This document shows positions 32,733 to 44,887 of a stretch of 64,000 nt of DNA, piece after piece (positions within the stretch are counted from its first letter, which is position 1; every line of letters begins with the position of its first letter). The translations under genes were made by a program, and so were the position numbers. The DNA comes from Lutraria lutraria (Eukaryota > Mollusca > Bivalvia > Venerida > Mactridae). The stretch lies in the NCBI GenBank assembly GCA_964023205.1, contig OZ026841.1, positions 33,618,399 to 33,682,398 of the forward strand. The letters run 5' to 3'. The notes below the pieces were generated by a model. The model worked only from the letters and a program-made list of their open reading frames with translations, ran no database searches and was not told the DNA's origin.

Positions 32733-35442
32733 TCACACGGTATAACCGGATGAATGCCCTACAGAGTGATGACTACCCAACAGAGGTAAACACCGATGAC
32801 GGGTGAGTAGTGGTGTTATATTTCTTACCAGCAATTCTCGAATTCGAGCTTTCTTTTGGATCTAAGGATATGTGAATGACCACGAAGGTTGAAATGAACT
32901 ATTCAAACAGTCTCGCATGCTATCTTTGTTGAATAAAGCTGATAGCGCCTGTTTATACACGACACGCAGAAAATAATGCTCAAATCTCACATTTATTGCC
33001 CGAAATTAAACAGTTTGCGATAGTTTTGAACTATTTAACCTCACAGATCTAACGAAATATCATCTATGAACAATTATGTAAAGTTACAACTCTGTCCATG
33101 TTCTTAAACCGATGTTTGACCCTTCCAAAGAGACCCTAGTATGCGCAAAAATGATGACGTTTACCGCCGAGGAGATTTTGAGAGGATGACGTGAACGACA
33201 GATAATGAAAAAATATGGATGACGTTCACGGCTGAGGAAAAGAATTAATGAAATTGCCATTTTGCGCAGTTTCAATCGTTTTTTACCCGGTAAAGCATGG
33301 AATCTTTGGAAATGTACATGTTAATGAGCATTTTTCAACAGAAAGTGTTGAATAGGATAGCCTAACACGTATATTATTCATATACGTATGTACATTTATT
33401 CAATATATACCGTCATTCTAGTTACTGTAGTCACTCGAAGAATCTATGACATTTGCAAGACAAATCTTTATCAATTTGAATGTAAAGATTCTGAAATCTA
33501 GTCATATATTTTCAGCCTAGTTCTGTTCCGACATTACATACATACTCAGCATACTATCCAATGTAATTTAAATGGTAAGTGAAGCTAATCAAGACTATTC
33601 CGTCATTTTACTGTCATTTAAACAAGCTTCCCGTAATACCGTTTTTATACAGACGGGAAAGCAGTCTGCAGTCTTTCATATCTAAAGGTGTGCATGACTT
33701 CTTGAAGATCGGCTCAAGAAAGTTTTTTGTGATACTCAATCACGTCTTATACTTAATGCGTGCGTACGCAACTTTCAGTGTCGAATTCAAATGTAGTATC
33801 GATGACATTTGATAAGTGTAAATATATTGGACGTAGAAGATTGTATCTAAATTAAATTAGTAGCTGATTAATATAAATGACTGAAATGCTTTTAATTTGA
33901 TTACGAGGTATCTAAAAAGCATGAAACTCAGACTTAGACCTCATATGACGGAGTAATGTTGGTTTGTCAACAGGTAACTGTATCATTGAAAAATAATACA
34001 AAAATGAAAAGTTTTTTAGCTCACCTGATTTCATCAGGTGAGCTTTTAGGATCGATGAATGTCCGGCGTCTGTTGTCCGTCCACAATTAGCTTGTTTACA
34101 CTCTAACATCCACAGCTCTGAACGAATCGTGATCAAACTTGCTCACAATGAATATGGCCACAATGTCTCGGAAAAGTCAGTCGATTATGGGCAAAATTGG
34201 ACAATAACTTCTAGAGTTATTGGCCCTTGACTTACAAAATTTGCTATGTTTAGCTTGTTTACACTCTAGCGCCTTCATTTATTCACCAATCCTAATCATA
34301 TTTAGAATGAATGTGTATGACCTTACGGTCTTTGACAAGTTTAGTTATGGATGGAATCGGTCCACAACTTCAAGAGTTATATGGGCCCTTGGATTAGGAA
34401 ATTTGCTACGTTTTAGCTTGTTTCCTTCATTGTTGGTTTTGATCTCAAAATCTACGTAAAAATGGATTATACGAGATGGAAACTATATTATCTTGTCATT
34501 AATTATAGTGCCTTTGTTTTCAAGTGAGCGACCAAGGGCCATCTTGGCCCACTTGTTTGTAAAATTTACACATCTATAGACTCTAATAGAAAATAAAACT
34601 AAATATCAATTTCTGTAAAAAAACTTTATCAATGAAACATTTACATGTGTGCCAGCCAATTTATGTTTAAAAAGGGCTTGCTAAAATATTTTTATCATGC
34701 ACACCTGACATATAGATTTGGAAGACTGCAGACTGCTTTACCGTCTAAAAACGGTATTACGGGAAGCTTGTTTAAATGACAGTAAAATGACGGAATAGTC
34801 TTGATTAGCTTCACTTACCATTAAATTACATTGGATAGTATGCTGAGTATGTATGTAATGTCGGAACAGAACTAGGCTGAAAATATATGACTAGATTTCA
34901 GAATCTTTACATTCAAATTGATAAAGATTTGTCTTGCAAATGTCATAGATTCTTCGAGTGACTACAGTAACTAGAATGACGGTATATATTGAATAAATGT
35001 ACATATGTATATGAATAATATACGTGTTAGGCTATCCTATTCAACACTTTCTGTTGAAAAATGCTCATTGACATGTACATTTCCAAAGATTCCATGCTTT
35101 ACTGGGTAAAAAACAATTGAAACTGCGCAAAATGGCAATTTCATTAATTCTTTTCCTCAGCCGTGAACGTCATCCATATTTTTGGGCAATAAATGTGAGA
35201 TTTGAGCATTATTTTCTGCGTGTCGTGTATAAACAGCTTTATTCCGCAAAGATAGCATGCGAGACTGTTTGAATAGTTCATTTCAACCTTCGTGGTCATT
35301 CACATATCCTTAGATCCAAAAGAAAGCCCGAATTCGAGAATTGCTGGTAAGAAATATAACACCACTACTCACCCGTCATCGGTGTTTACCTCTGTTGGGT
35401 AGTCATCACTCTGTAGGGCATTCATCCGGTTATACCGTGTGA
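32733..35442. mobile_element. 2.7-kb long inverted repeat (foldback) with a 1-kb loop
   Basis: Left arm 32733-33696 and right arm 34697-35442 are inverted copies over their full length (TCACACGGTATAACCGG outside; GCAGTCTGCAGTCTT inside). The right arm lacks about 215 bp present in the left near 33001-33210. The loop, 33697-34696, carries the AGCTCACCTG repeat. No transposase frame is seen. Confidence 0.85.
34018..34560. repeat. Dispersed AGCTCACCTG-type repeat in the loop
   Basis: Starts with the palindrome AGCTCACCTGATTTCATCAG extended to GTGAGCT, has GTCTGTTGTCCGTCC and two TTAGCTTGTTTACACTCTA blocks, and ends CAAGGGCCATCTTGGCCCAC. I know this style as a common molluscan dispersed repeat. 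Confidence 0.6.
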
Positions 35443-35559
35443 GAATGTGGTTAAGACTTCAATGAAGTCCAGAGAAGCTGGTTTGGATAACTGCCCGCCA
35501 CGATATGATATAACTGAAATAATGTTGAAAACGGCGCTAAATCCTCAGTGAAAAATTAA

Positions 35560-35760
35560 TTTAAACATGACCTTGACCTTTGACCTACTGACCTGAAAAT
35601 GCACAGTTCCTGTAGAGGTTGTCATGAGGAACCTACATATTTTATGAGCTTTGATGAATGTAGGTGCAATCGTTGTAACTTTATAGGCAAGGTTAAAGTT
35701 TGTTACAAACAGACAAGCAGACAGAGAGACCAAAAACAATACGCCCCGACCTATTGATAC
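35560..35760. repeat. Dispersed GTGACCTTGACC-type repeat, copy 2
   Basis: ATGACCTTGACCTTTGACC at the start and ACAAACAGACAAGCAGACAG at the end. Aligns with 9786-9985. Confidence 0.7.
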
Positions 35761-36169
35761 AGTGGCGTAAAAAGGAAAACAAACTTTATTCGCACGATGT
35801 TATATTGTACACAAGTATGTATACGATAAGCATTTTGACAGTGTGCCGGTGTAACGTTTTCAAGCTCCCCCCTTTTCAGGTTACCCCCCGGTAACTTAAA
35901 AACGTTTTCAAAGTACCGGCCCCGGTAACATTAAAACGTTTTCAAACTCCCTCCCCCGTTTTAATAATCCCCCCCTCCCTATGTTGATTATTTGTGGCGA
36001 AAACGTTTATATTTCAGGTTATAATTCATATTAAATCATTCCTGTGACGTCATCCTTTTGTTCTTACTGTCCAATATTTTTACGGATGGACAACTGTCAA
36101 TGGGCATCCGTCCGTTATTTTTGTAATATTGGAGTGTAGTCGACATATTGGACTGCTACTCAAATTTGG

Positions 36170-36392
36170 ACACTGAAAACACAGGAACCTGAAATGTTAT
36201 CCGGGTAACAACAATAGGCCCAAAAACGTAATCCGAGCCTCGTTCATAGACCGCTGTATATATATATATACATTATATATTAATATTATAAACATGTATA
36301 TATACAGCGGTCTATGAACGAGGCTCGGGTAAAATTTTTTGGGGCCTACTGTTACTTTATGGATAAAATTCAAGGTCCCTGTGTTGAAATCG
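36170..36392. repeat. Hairpin with about 90-bp arms
   Basis: CGAGCCTCGTTCATAGACCG on the left and its exact inverse on the right surround an AT-rich TATATA loop. Pairing continues outward, less well, through TAGGCCC / GGGGCCTA and CAGGAACCTGAAAT / AATTCAAGGTCCCTG. Confidence 0.85.
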
Positions 36393-36530
36393 ACGCATGC
36401 GTAAGATTTTCGAATGCCTAATGATTCGAAAATAAATTTATCTCCTTATCCAAGTCTTGTTTTAATTAAGATTTTAACGAAAATGAAGCAGTACTGTATT
36501 ACTCGTATTTACTAATTGGCTGTAATATCA

Positions 36531-36603
36531 ACAGCCCGATTAGCTCAGCTGGTAGAGCATCTGATATGCTAGAAGGAGGTCGCGGGTTCGGGCACCGCAT
36601 CAT
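36531..36603 (+). pseudogene. tRNA-like pseudogene
   Basis: CCCGATTAGCTCAGCTGGTA plus GAGC is an intact D arm with A box, and GCGGGTTCGGGCACCGC forms a T-arm-like stem. The acceptor 3' strand does not pair with GCCCGAT, and the anticodon stem is weak. A decayed tRNA or SINE head, not a working tRNA. Confidence 0.5.
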
Positions 36604-37199
36604 GTACATTACTTTCCTCCAATTACAAATATTAAATATATTAAGAAACATAGCAACAATTGAGTAAATTTCATAACATACAATATACACACATTTTTCA
36701 ATACAACCCATACCTTGAAAATTAAGTATTTGATATTACAAATCAAATCAAACAAAAGTATTACACGGAAATCCCACATTATTCACACAATCTTCCACAT
36801 TGCACTGTTTTACAAACCATTTAGAATTTTAAATGAAAGGCCATCCAAATGGTCTGAATCGGTGCAAACAGGTTTTGAATAAAATGTACATTCCTCGTGC
36901 TACCCGAGCAGTGTGATTGAAAGGGTGTTGATTTGAAGGTATCCGTCGTGTAGGCTTTTAAACAGTTAAATCTCACGCAATTTTATCTACTTATGCAAAA
37001 AAAATGAATCCCAACTACTTGTTCAAAGCCAATAACCTTCTTTAGTGACTTTTAGTGAGCAATTTCGTTTTAGTGTAGCATAAAAAATAGGAAGCAATAT
37101 CAATATGAATGACTTGATTTTGATTAGGAAATAGAATGAGTAAAGGTACCTTTAAACATTATAAATTGTCACGGTCAATGAATTGTGTAAATCCTTTCT

Positions 37200-37320
37200 A
37201 AGTATATATTAGTGTTCATCCTGACTGTTCTATGGAAATTAGAAATGTCGACGGGAGCGTAGCGACCGGAGACATTTCTAATTTTCATAGAACAGTTCAG
37301 GATGAATACTAATATACTTA
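37200..37320. repeat. Hairpin with GGAGCGTAGCGA loop
   Basis: Arms of about 50 bp: GTTCATCCTGACTGTTCTAT and AAATTAGAAATGTC pair with AGACATTTCTAATTTTCATA and GAACAGTTCAGGATGAA. Loop GACGGGAGCGTAGCGACCGG. Confidence 0.9.
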
Positions 37321-38280
37321 GTGGGCGGGTTTATTTGACCTTTTTACTATGCAATGTTAAAGGTCATTCTAAGCGCGCGGGAAAATATTGATTAAACCTT
37401 CGTCAGGTCATTTAGTCTGTGAGCGCCGCGATGTGAAGACACACATTAACTACAGACATGTTATCCATGTTTTATGTTTTTTATGATAGCGTATAGAAAA
37501 CCGAACCGATTGAAATATATGCTGACCTAATTTTCATTGAATGCACGGGATTCACGAACAATATAATCAATAGTGAAGAACACGTTTCGACTGGAAAAAT
37601 ATACAAGAGACTTTACACAATCAAATAGTGTAAAGTTACGGGTATTTGAATGAAATTATTGTATGCAAAATTTCATACATTTCTGCCGCATAATATCTGA
37701 GAAATTTCAGTTTCGAATTGGCGGTTAATAAGTTGCTTTGAGTATATTTAGTCTGCGTGTTTTTTTTAAAACTAAATTAAACATCTTTTCTGACGATATG
37801 ATATTTTAATTATCGAAAATAACATCTACCACTAGTTTTCGGTTGACATAATTTTAGCTACATTGATTACGGATGGAGAGAAGACATTAGGGATGAGTAA
37901 ACTGGTAAACACGATTTGTCTCCCCTTTTAGCTCTTCATTCGGTTGACTTGTCTGTATAAAGCCTTTTGATGCACTGCAACATGTAATGGGAACAAATTT
38001 ATACATTCTGGATACTTCCATAGTTTGGGGTTATATCTTTATTACTGCGCCTCTTTAAAAAAAAGTCAGCTGTTCAGGCCAGTTATTCGTAGTTTGCACG
38101 TATGAAGTGACGTGGTCTATTTCCCTAGTGTCTACGTGATTTGAACTGATTTTAACACGACAAGAGCGCATGCTCAATTCCTGGTATAAATATTAATTAG
38201 ATGGCCGTGTCGTAAGCGGTGAATACGCATGCGCAATAAAATGTCTCCTCCCATTTTGAATACATTTATAGAACCGTCGA

Positions 38281-38400
38281 TACTATGAGCGTAGTAAAGA
38301 TTTTTGGCGTTCTACGAAACTAAGATTTGACACTATGAGGCGTAGTAACGTATTATGGATATAGTAGCGATTTTTGGCGTTCTATGAAATTAAGAGCTAG
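38281..38400 (+). repeat. Direct repeat, about 65 bp x 2
   Basis: GATTTTTGGCGTTCTACGAA and GATTTTTGGCGTTCTATGAA, each preceded by a TAGTA element. Confidence 0.7.
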
Positions 38401-38471
38401 GAAAAAGGCAGAAATACGGCGATTTCATTGGATGACAAATAAAGCTGCACACTAAATGATTTAAGTTACAT

Positions 38472-38571
38472 ATAAACCTCAAACTGTCCATTATGTAAAA
38501 TATTGGAGTGTCTTCGGCGCTACGTGCCTCAAACACTCCAATATTTTACATAATGGACAGTTTTCGGCTTA
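38472..38571. repeat. Hairpin with GGCGCTACGTGC loop
   Basis: AAACTGTCCATTATGTAAAA plus TATTGGAGTGT pairs perfectly with the right arm (ACACTCCAATATTTTACATA plus ATGGACAGTTT). The loop carries GCGCTACG, like the other loop hairpins read on the opposite strand. Confidence 0.9.
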
Positions 38572-39282
38572 TATCTATCACCTAAATTATTCACAGTCAA
38601 CATGGTCTATTGACATATAATTCCTGTATTTCTAAACTGAATATACGCAATAATTATATGAAGCTATGGAAACCTATTAGGGTCATGGAGAGTACGCGCC
38701 TTTATTCAAATATATATTAACGAAAAGTACAAGACATGACCTGTGCAATCCCACACTTACTTGTGTTCAGAAAACCAACAATAATTAATTGTTTTTTTTT
38801 TTTGTCAAAATGATTCAAGATTGCATTGGTATTTGCGCAATAACGCTCATAGGATTCCATAATGAAGAAATGGACTTGTCAGTAGATGACATCATTTGAT
38901 TTCGTCGTATGATTTCATCATTAGGACCGCGTGTTTAGTCTCATATAACTGTAATACATGTATGCACTTATGTGTTTGAAATTGTAATCTCCTTATTCGT
39001 GTGGAAGCTCTCTTTTATTACCCGGGGGTAATCTGAAAACGTTTTCAAAGCGCCCCAGGGGTAATCTGAAAACGTTTTCAAAGCGCCCCCGGGGTAACCT
39101 TAAAACGTTTTCAGATTACCGGGTAGGGCATTTGAAAACGGAGGGGGTAATCTCAAAACGTTTTAATTGTACCCCTCCCGGTAACTTAAAAACGTTTTTA
39201 AATTCCCGGGGGTAATTTGAAAACGTTTTTAAGTTACCGGGGGGTAACCTGAAAAAGGGGGAGCTTGAAAACGTTACACCGG

Positions 39283-40232
39283 TGTTTCATTCTACGACTT
39301 TGTATCCAATGGAAGTAGTGATGGTACTATATTAATAGAACGCATTTAGATCTTGGTCAAGTTGTAAATGTCATTGCCTAATAATATGGTGATATAAATT
39401 GTTTCCTATCACCATAAACTACACTAATACATACAAGACACAGAGTTTCAATTATACATAGTCTCATTTTTCAAGATCGCATGACCAGAGACTATTAACT
39501 CTCTCAGACAACAATCACACGTAAACGACAGGAAAAAAACAACACACGGAAAAAGTACGAACGGAAACCTCATTTCAGGTTGACAGGATATTAGTTCTTA
39601 AACAAGAGACAGTTTCCGCTGTAGATTCTGAGACAGGATGTAGACCTGGGAGAAAGCGGAACCTTTCACGATAATGCCGTATGAAGCTTGATAATAGCTG
39701 GACAAATTCATTGGACACAAAGAGACTGATTTCTTCATTCTTCTTCCTCCATATATCACAGCATTAATTACAAAATGATGCGGAAAAAATAATAATATTG
39801 TGCTACCGTGTTGATAGAGTTCGTTCGATTTTGAACGAAAATATCGGCCAGTAGATTATGTCCTATTTTGAACTGATTGTATTTTTGTCGAGTCAGACAA
39901 TATTTTTTGATTCTATGAAACACGTGAGACACGCGTGTTGTAGATGTTTTAAATTTATTACAACAACAACAACAGTAACACCAAGAAGAACAATTTAAAA
40001 ACACTTTGGAAAATAAAGATACAAAGATACAAAATTAATTCGACTTTTAGTTTGAATATACCAATAATGAATTACATACATGTGTATGTTTAAGGTAAAA
40101 CAAATGTATGAGTAGTTTGTGAGTTTGTACCATTATTAATTCGTCAAAGTCATGAGGAATCCAAAGTGAAACTACCAATACAAATGAATACCCAAACGGT
40201 AGCACATGTCATGTTAAAAGCACATTAATCCA
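39283..40232. other. Intergenic, nothing recognised
   Basis: AT-rich. A short ACAACAACAACAACAG tract at 39962 is the only low-complexity feature. Confidence 0.35.
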
Positions 40233-40450
40233 TCGATAAAATGATACCGTGAAATGAAATATACACGGGATGTAGAAAAAGACACTGTTTAAATAAATTA
40301 TAAACTGTATTAAAATAAAAATCCACCACGGAGTTTCATTTTCGATAAAATGATACCGTGAAATGAAATATACACGGGATGTAGAAAAAGACACTATTTA
40401 AATAAATTATAAACTGAATTAAAATAAAAATCCAACGCGGAGTTTCATTT
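40233..40450 (+). repeat. Tandem duplication, 109 bp x 2
   Basis: Copies begin TCGATAAAATGATACCGTGA at 40233 and 40342 and differ at only a few positions, so the duplication is recent. Confidence 0.95.
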
Positions 40451-40602
40451 TATTGCTACAGTCACAAACACTACGAGCGTCACACAAATCGTTGTCGTCC
40501 TAAGAATCGTGTTCGTATTCATTTTCCGAAAATGGAATAATTTTGAAATCGAGTGCCGGTAATTTATATTGGTCATGTGTATTGTTTGTCAATATAACAA
40601 AC

Positions 40603-41112
40603 CAATCTCTACCCAGAGTTGTCGTTCCCGCTACGCTCACACTAACCTCTGTCAACGTCAAAAAAGTAGTCCGGCTTTACAGTGACAGACTTGTGATTTA
40701 AAAACGGTGACAATACCAAAAAAATAAATAAACTAACATAGATTGTGTTGTTTTGTTTATCTGAAGAGAATCGCATACTTAAACTAAATGATAGAAAACT
40801 GACATCCGAGCCTGGTATCCCTTCATTATATTATCCGTGTTTTGAATAGTTTACTTCGCAATCATTCCGCCAAATAATTTTTAGAGTTACAAGGTTAAAT
40901 AATCCCTAATGACACAGCTTATAACGGAGCAACCTGAAGCGTTTTTCTAAAACAATATGACATATTTCACGATGACATCTAACAAATAATTATAAAATAT
41001 ACACAAAAGCATGTTTATCGATCACAGTGTAGTTTGCCAAGAATCTTGGCATTGAGACGTTGACAGAGGTATGTGTGGATTGGAAAGGAACGACAACTCT
41101 GGGTAGAGATTG
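40603..41112. mobile_element. 510-bp Mutator-like MITE
   Basis: Terminal inverted repeats CAATCTCTACCCAGAGTTGT, extending about 55 bp with mismatches through GAGGTTAG-like and GTTGACAGAGG sequence. An identical 9-bp direct repeat ATAACAAAC flanks it (40594-40602 and 41113-41121). A 9-bp duplication with long TIRs is the Mutator-type pattern. No ORF, so non-autonomous. Confidence 0.8.
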
Positions 41113-41389
41113 ATAACAAACTTCGAAAAATAAAATGAACATTTTTAATGTTGGTTGCTTTTTCAAGTGAAATTATGATGCAATTCATAAATCAAAGGAA
41201 AAATAAAAGGTGAATGATCTAGCTAACCCAGTCCGTATCGTTATAGGCTAATTGTGTTCCCATTACTGCAAACAATGATCCAAACCAACAATCCATTGTT
41301 CTCAGTGGTTTGATAATTTGTTGTTTACACCTTTTGACACGTTAAAGAAATCCTACAATGAACTTCTCTGATCGATCAGAGTTAATTGT

Positions 41390-41602
41390 CGACTTCGGAT
41401 AATAGGTGCGAAAATACGCGTTCGTATAATTGTGGGGACCTGTTTATCACTTCGGATAAGCCATGGTATTCGGATAAGACGATTCGGATAATCGAGGTTT
41501 ATTTACATTGAAATATATAGAGGGAAATTCGGGACCGAAATTTCACTTCGGGTAAGACCAGGTTTTCGGATAATCCGAGTTCGGATAATCGAGGTTTTAC
41601 TG
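41390..41602. mobile_element. Pogo-like element, right end
   Basis: Ends GGATAATCGAGGTTTTACTG before TA at 41603-41604, with repeated TTCGGATAA motifs inside. A matching left terminus is not seen, so it is truncated. Confidence 0.5.
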
Positions 41603-41974
41603 TAATTAATGAAACATAGACCTAGCCCCGAGGTTATAAAACTTGAGATCGGACTCCGAGCTCAAATCTCATTTTTATGTGTTTCAACATTTCTAAGTAA
41701 ATTATGTTCAGACAAAAATTATATTTTTGAAGGATTAGACTGACAACATACTTTATCTGAACATTGTTTTTATACATAAAAAGCGTCTGTAACTACTAGT
41801 ATTAAACCATAATACATTGAGACTGGATTGGAGATTTGAGCTCTGAGACTGTTTTATAACCTCGGGGCCTGTACTTCACTTTGTACTTGTTCACCCTAGC
41901 GGCCCCTAGTCCCCTCTGCGGTAACTGAAACCATTATCAAGATTTGAAGATAGGTCACAGTAATGATAATTATT

Positions 41975-42450
41975 ATGCTCCCTTTCGAAGAAAAGTGGGT
42001 GTATTGCTTTGCCCATGTCGGTCGGAAGGTCGGTCGGCGGGCCCGTCCGTCCGTAACAAACTTTATCCGACCACTAACTAGAGAACAAGGCTCTTCAAAT
42101 TTGGTTTGGAGGTTGATCAGCACAAGTTGATGACCCGTATTGATTTTGAGGACAGTACGTCTAAGGTCTAGGTCACAGTGACCTTCAGACCAAAAACTTT
42201 GTCCGGTCACTAACTATAGAACGATTTGGCCTAGGCTCTTCAGATTTTGTTGGGCGGTTGGTCATCACATATAGATGACCCCTATTGATTTTGAGGTTAG
42301 TACGTCAAAGGTCAATGTCACATTGACCTTCATCTAAAAAACATTGTCCTGCCAATAACTAGAGAACGATTTGGCCTAGGCTCTTCGGATTTTGTTGGGC
42401 GGTTGGTCATCACATGTAGATAACCCCTATTGATTTTAAGATCAATAGGT
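41975..42450. repeat. Dispersed repeat with about three 145-bp internal units
   Basis: CTAACTAGAGAACAAGG, CTAACTATAGAACGATTTGG and AATAACTAGAGAACGATTTG start at about 42067, 42212 and 42356. Each runs through GATTTTGTTGGGCGGTTGG (or a variant) and GACCCCTATTGATTTT. Preceded by GTCGGTCGG / CCGTCCGTCCG. Confidence 0.75.
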
Positions 42451-43194
42451 TAAAAGTGAAGGTGTTACTATCCAGTTGGCCATTAGAGGACATTCGTGTT
42501 TCACAAACACTCCTTGTTATGTTTAGAATACATGTTCCCAAAACCCTTTGTTGTTGTGTTTCTTGTCTGATCAGCACCGTTTTTAGCCACACTGACGGCC
42601 AAGCAGGAGATGTCAAAACTATAATTAGTACGCTGTTGTGTCCTCATTTGACTGTTCGTGAGATGGTCGTTCGTCCGATATCTATCACGTGGGTCTTAAG
42701 ATCTTCATCATTATATTGCTGAGAGCAAACCTACTTTATTCCTATCTTGATTTTTATATAACTTCCCTCGTCTAAGTACCGCAATACCTGTGTGAGCGGC
42801 CATATCCCGATAAAGGCAACCCCATTCAGTTTAAACCGCAATTGAATATTTAGAAAAAAAAAACTCTGGATAAAGGTCATCAATTTTGTTAATAAAGTTC
42901 ACATTTTTTCCTTTTCCAAAGTTTTTCCCTGGTTAGAGTATTTGGTTTAAAACATAGTTATACCATATCATATCGTTATGTAAAACAACACAAACAATAC
43001 AGATAAGCATATTCCTTAAATACCGACTACCCAAGTGTCAAGTATACTCAGCAATAAGTCCGTGTATAACCTATCAACTAGGGCTATAACGGATGCTCGT
43101 GATAGCTGAATTAATCGAATCCATCATGGCATTCACGGATTTATGTTTATAAGCCTAAAGATAAAAAAGTTTGTATAGTTGCTATTTTATGTAC
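42451..43194. other. Intergenic, mostly unassigned
   Basis: A decayed CCCGATAAAGGCAACC / GGATAAAGGTCATC stretch at 42795-42890 recalls the MITE at 7190-7335. Nothing else. Confidence 0.35.
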
Positions 43195-44415
43195 AACAAG
43201 AACGTTATAGGTAGACGAATTACAAGAAGCATACTGGTTTATGTTTTTTGTATGAAGTTGCTTTTTCATAAAAGATATTGACTGTAAATTTTATTCAATC
43301 CTATATTGTATAAAATATTTATATGATATGAGTAATACACATTATAATGACAATCATGAGCATTTGACAAATGAATAAATGCATGTACATTTATATAGTT
43401 CACAAGCACATGGTTATATCATACTCTACATCAGTCAAATACAAATGTAGAATCAACCCTAAATGTTAAAGAATTCACAATAAATCTGAGCACTATCATA
43501 CAACCACATTGAACTTCAAATAGCCACACAACAACTTATCTAGGAAATGCCTTCATGCTTTACTTACCTGTCAACTATTAATAGATTCAGTCATCACCAT
43601 TAGCCAATCAAAAGGCCAGGATTAGCCAAACTAGTAATAGACAGTACAGTATATACTCACAAACAACTATAATAAACTAATACTCATAAGTATAATTCGT
43701 CTAGAAAATAAAGAGGTGAACGCAATATAACTACATTGACTCTTTTTGACTGAATAGTAGGATGCCATTCGATATTCACTTTATGGATTCGATTGGATAC
43801 GATCAAGTGAGATTTTGATTTTGAAGCCTTACTTCAAACATCTAAAGTTATTTTCTAGACGAAGTTTAGTCATAGGTACAAGATTATTCTAGTTGTTTGT
43901 GGGTGTATATAGTATAGTGTCTGTTACTATTTTGGGTAATCCTGGCTATTTGATTGGCTTATGGTAATGTCGGTCATTTTTGCCATGTTTGACTGAATCT
44001 GTGCGTCTGCTCTTTGATGATAGATGGGTAAATCATGCAGACATTGCTCTGTGATGTTGACCTAGATAAGTTGTTGTGTGGCATTTATCGGAAATGGTTT
44101 TTTTGAAGTTCAATGTGGTTGTATCATAGCAGATTATGGTGAAGTTTTAGCATTTATGGTATATTCTATTTGATTGATGTAGGGTATGATATTACCATGT
44201 ACTTGTGAAATATATACAATAATTTCTTCATTTGTCAAATACTCATGATTGTCAATATATGTGTATTATTCATAACATGTAAATATGTTACTTATACACT
44301 CCATAATTTACGATTGAATAAAATATACATTAAATATCCTTTATGAAAAAGCATCTTCATACAAAAAACAAAAACGAATACTTCCTGTAATGAGTCTACC
44401 TATAACGTTTTGTTA
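43195..44415. mobile_element. 1.2-kb imperfect palindrome
   Basis: The first 500 bp is repeated in inverse in the last 500 bp. Paired marks include GACAATCATGAGCATTTGAC (43350) with the inverse at about 44240, ACCACATTGAACTTCAAA, CACACAACAACTTATCTAGG, CACAAACAACTA and TTCGTCTAGAAAATAA. Divergence is clear, so it is older than the palindrome at 51476. Confidence 0.85.
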
Positions 44416-44643
44416 AAGTTTATCTCGTTATATTTGATGTTAAAAAGGATGAAACCCAAAAAACTATTTTTGAATTGAACTTTACATATACCTGCAGAAT
44501 TTATATCACATGACTCAATATACTATTAGTGCAAGGCTAACTTTGATTATACAATAGTAATGTACTTGTAGTACGTTTTGATAACATAGTCTTATTCTAG
44601 TCTTGAAATAACACGAAGGGTGGACGTATGAGACGTACTCGTA

Positions 44644-44789
44644 CAGTGCAAGCCCTCTAGAGCCGCCCTCTCTTGGGCAACAATCTCCCTTCAACCACAG
44701 CATGGATTTTGCACTGTGCAATTTAATTAATCTAACCTCTCTGGACTAACCTGTATAATATCATGTGTTGCTTTGGAGAGGTTGCACAC
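44644..44789. mobile_element. Pogo-like MITE, 146 bp
   Basis: TA-flanked. Left end CAGTGCAAGCCCTCTAGAGC; right end GGAGAGGTTGCACAC is its imperfect inverse. Related to 16952-17130. It lies just downstream of the GPCR stop codon in gene orientation. Confidence 0.55.
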
Positions 44790-44887
44790 TACATACATTA
44801 TGCGTTGCACTAATACATTCATACATATTCTGTTACACGTATAAATCATATGACAAGTATGTCACAATCCTGTTGACGGACCGGAAG

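Larger units (their letters stand above)
36041..38582. mobile_element. 2.54-kb insertion inside TIR element copy 2
   Basis: Copy 1 has TAAATGATTCACAG where copy 2 has TAAATCATT (36032-36040), 2.54 kb, then TAAATTATT (38583-38591) and CACAG. The 9-bp flanks differ at one base, so a target duplication is likely. The insert holds a 220-bp hairpin, a tRNA-like stretch, two loop-type hairpins and a direct repeat. The ends are not inverted repeats. Confidence 0.6.
35846..39282. mobile_element. 3.44-kb TIR element of the CCGGTGTAACG family, copy 2
   Basis: Terminal inverted repeats match copy 1 at 11073-11697 (CCGGTGTAACGTTTTCAAGC) and carry the same AAAACGTTTT subterminal units, in more copies on the right (39010-39270). 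The flanks TGTG and TGTT suggest a TGT duplication. Internal sequence near 36000-36040 and 38583-38800 aligns with copy 1; the rest is an insertion. No transposase-size ORF. Confidence 0.85.

Noticed and set aside
36531..36603. Functional tRNA gene
   Set aside because: D and T arms look right, but the acceptor 3' strand does not pair and the anticodon stem is weak, so it is listed as a pseudogene.
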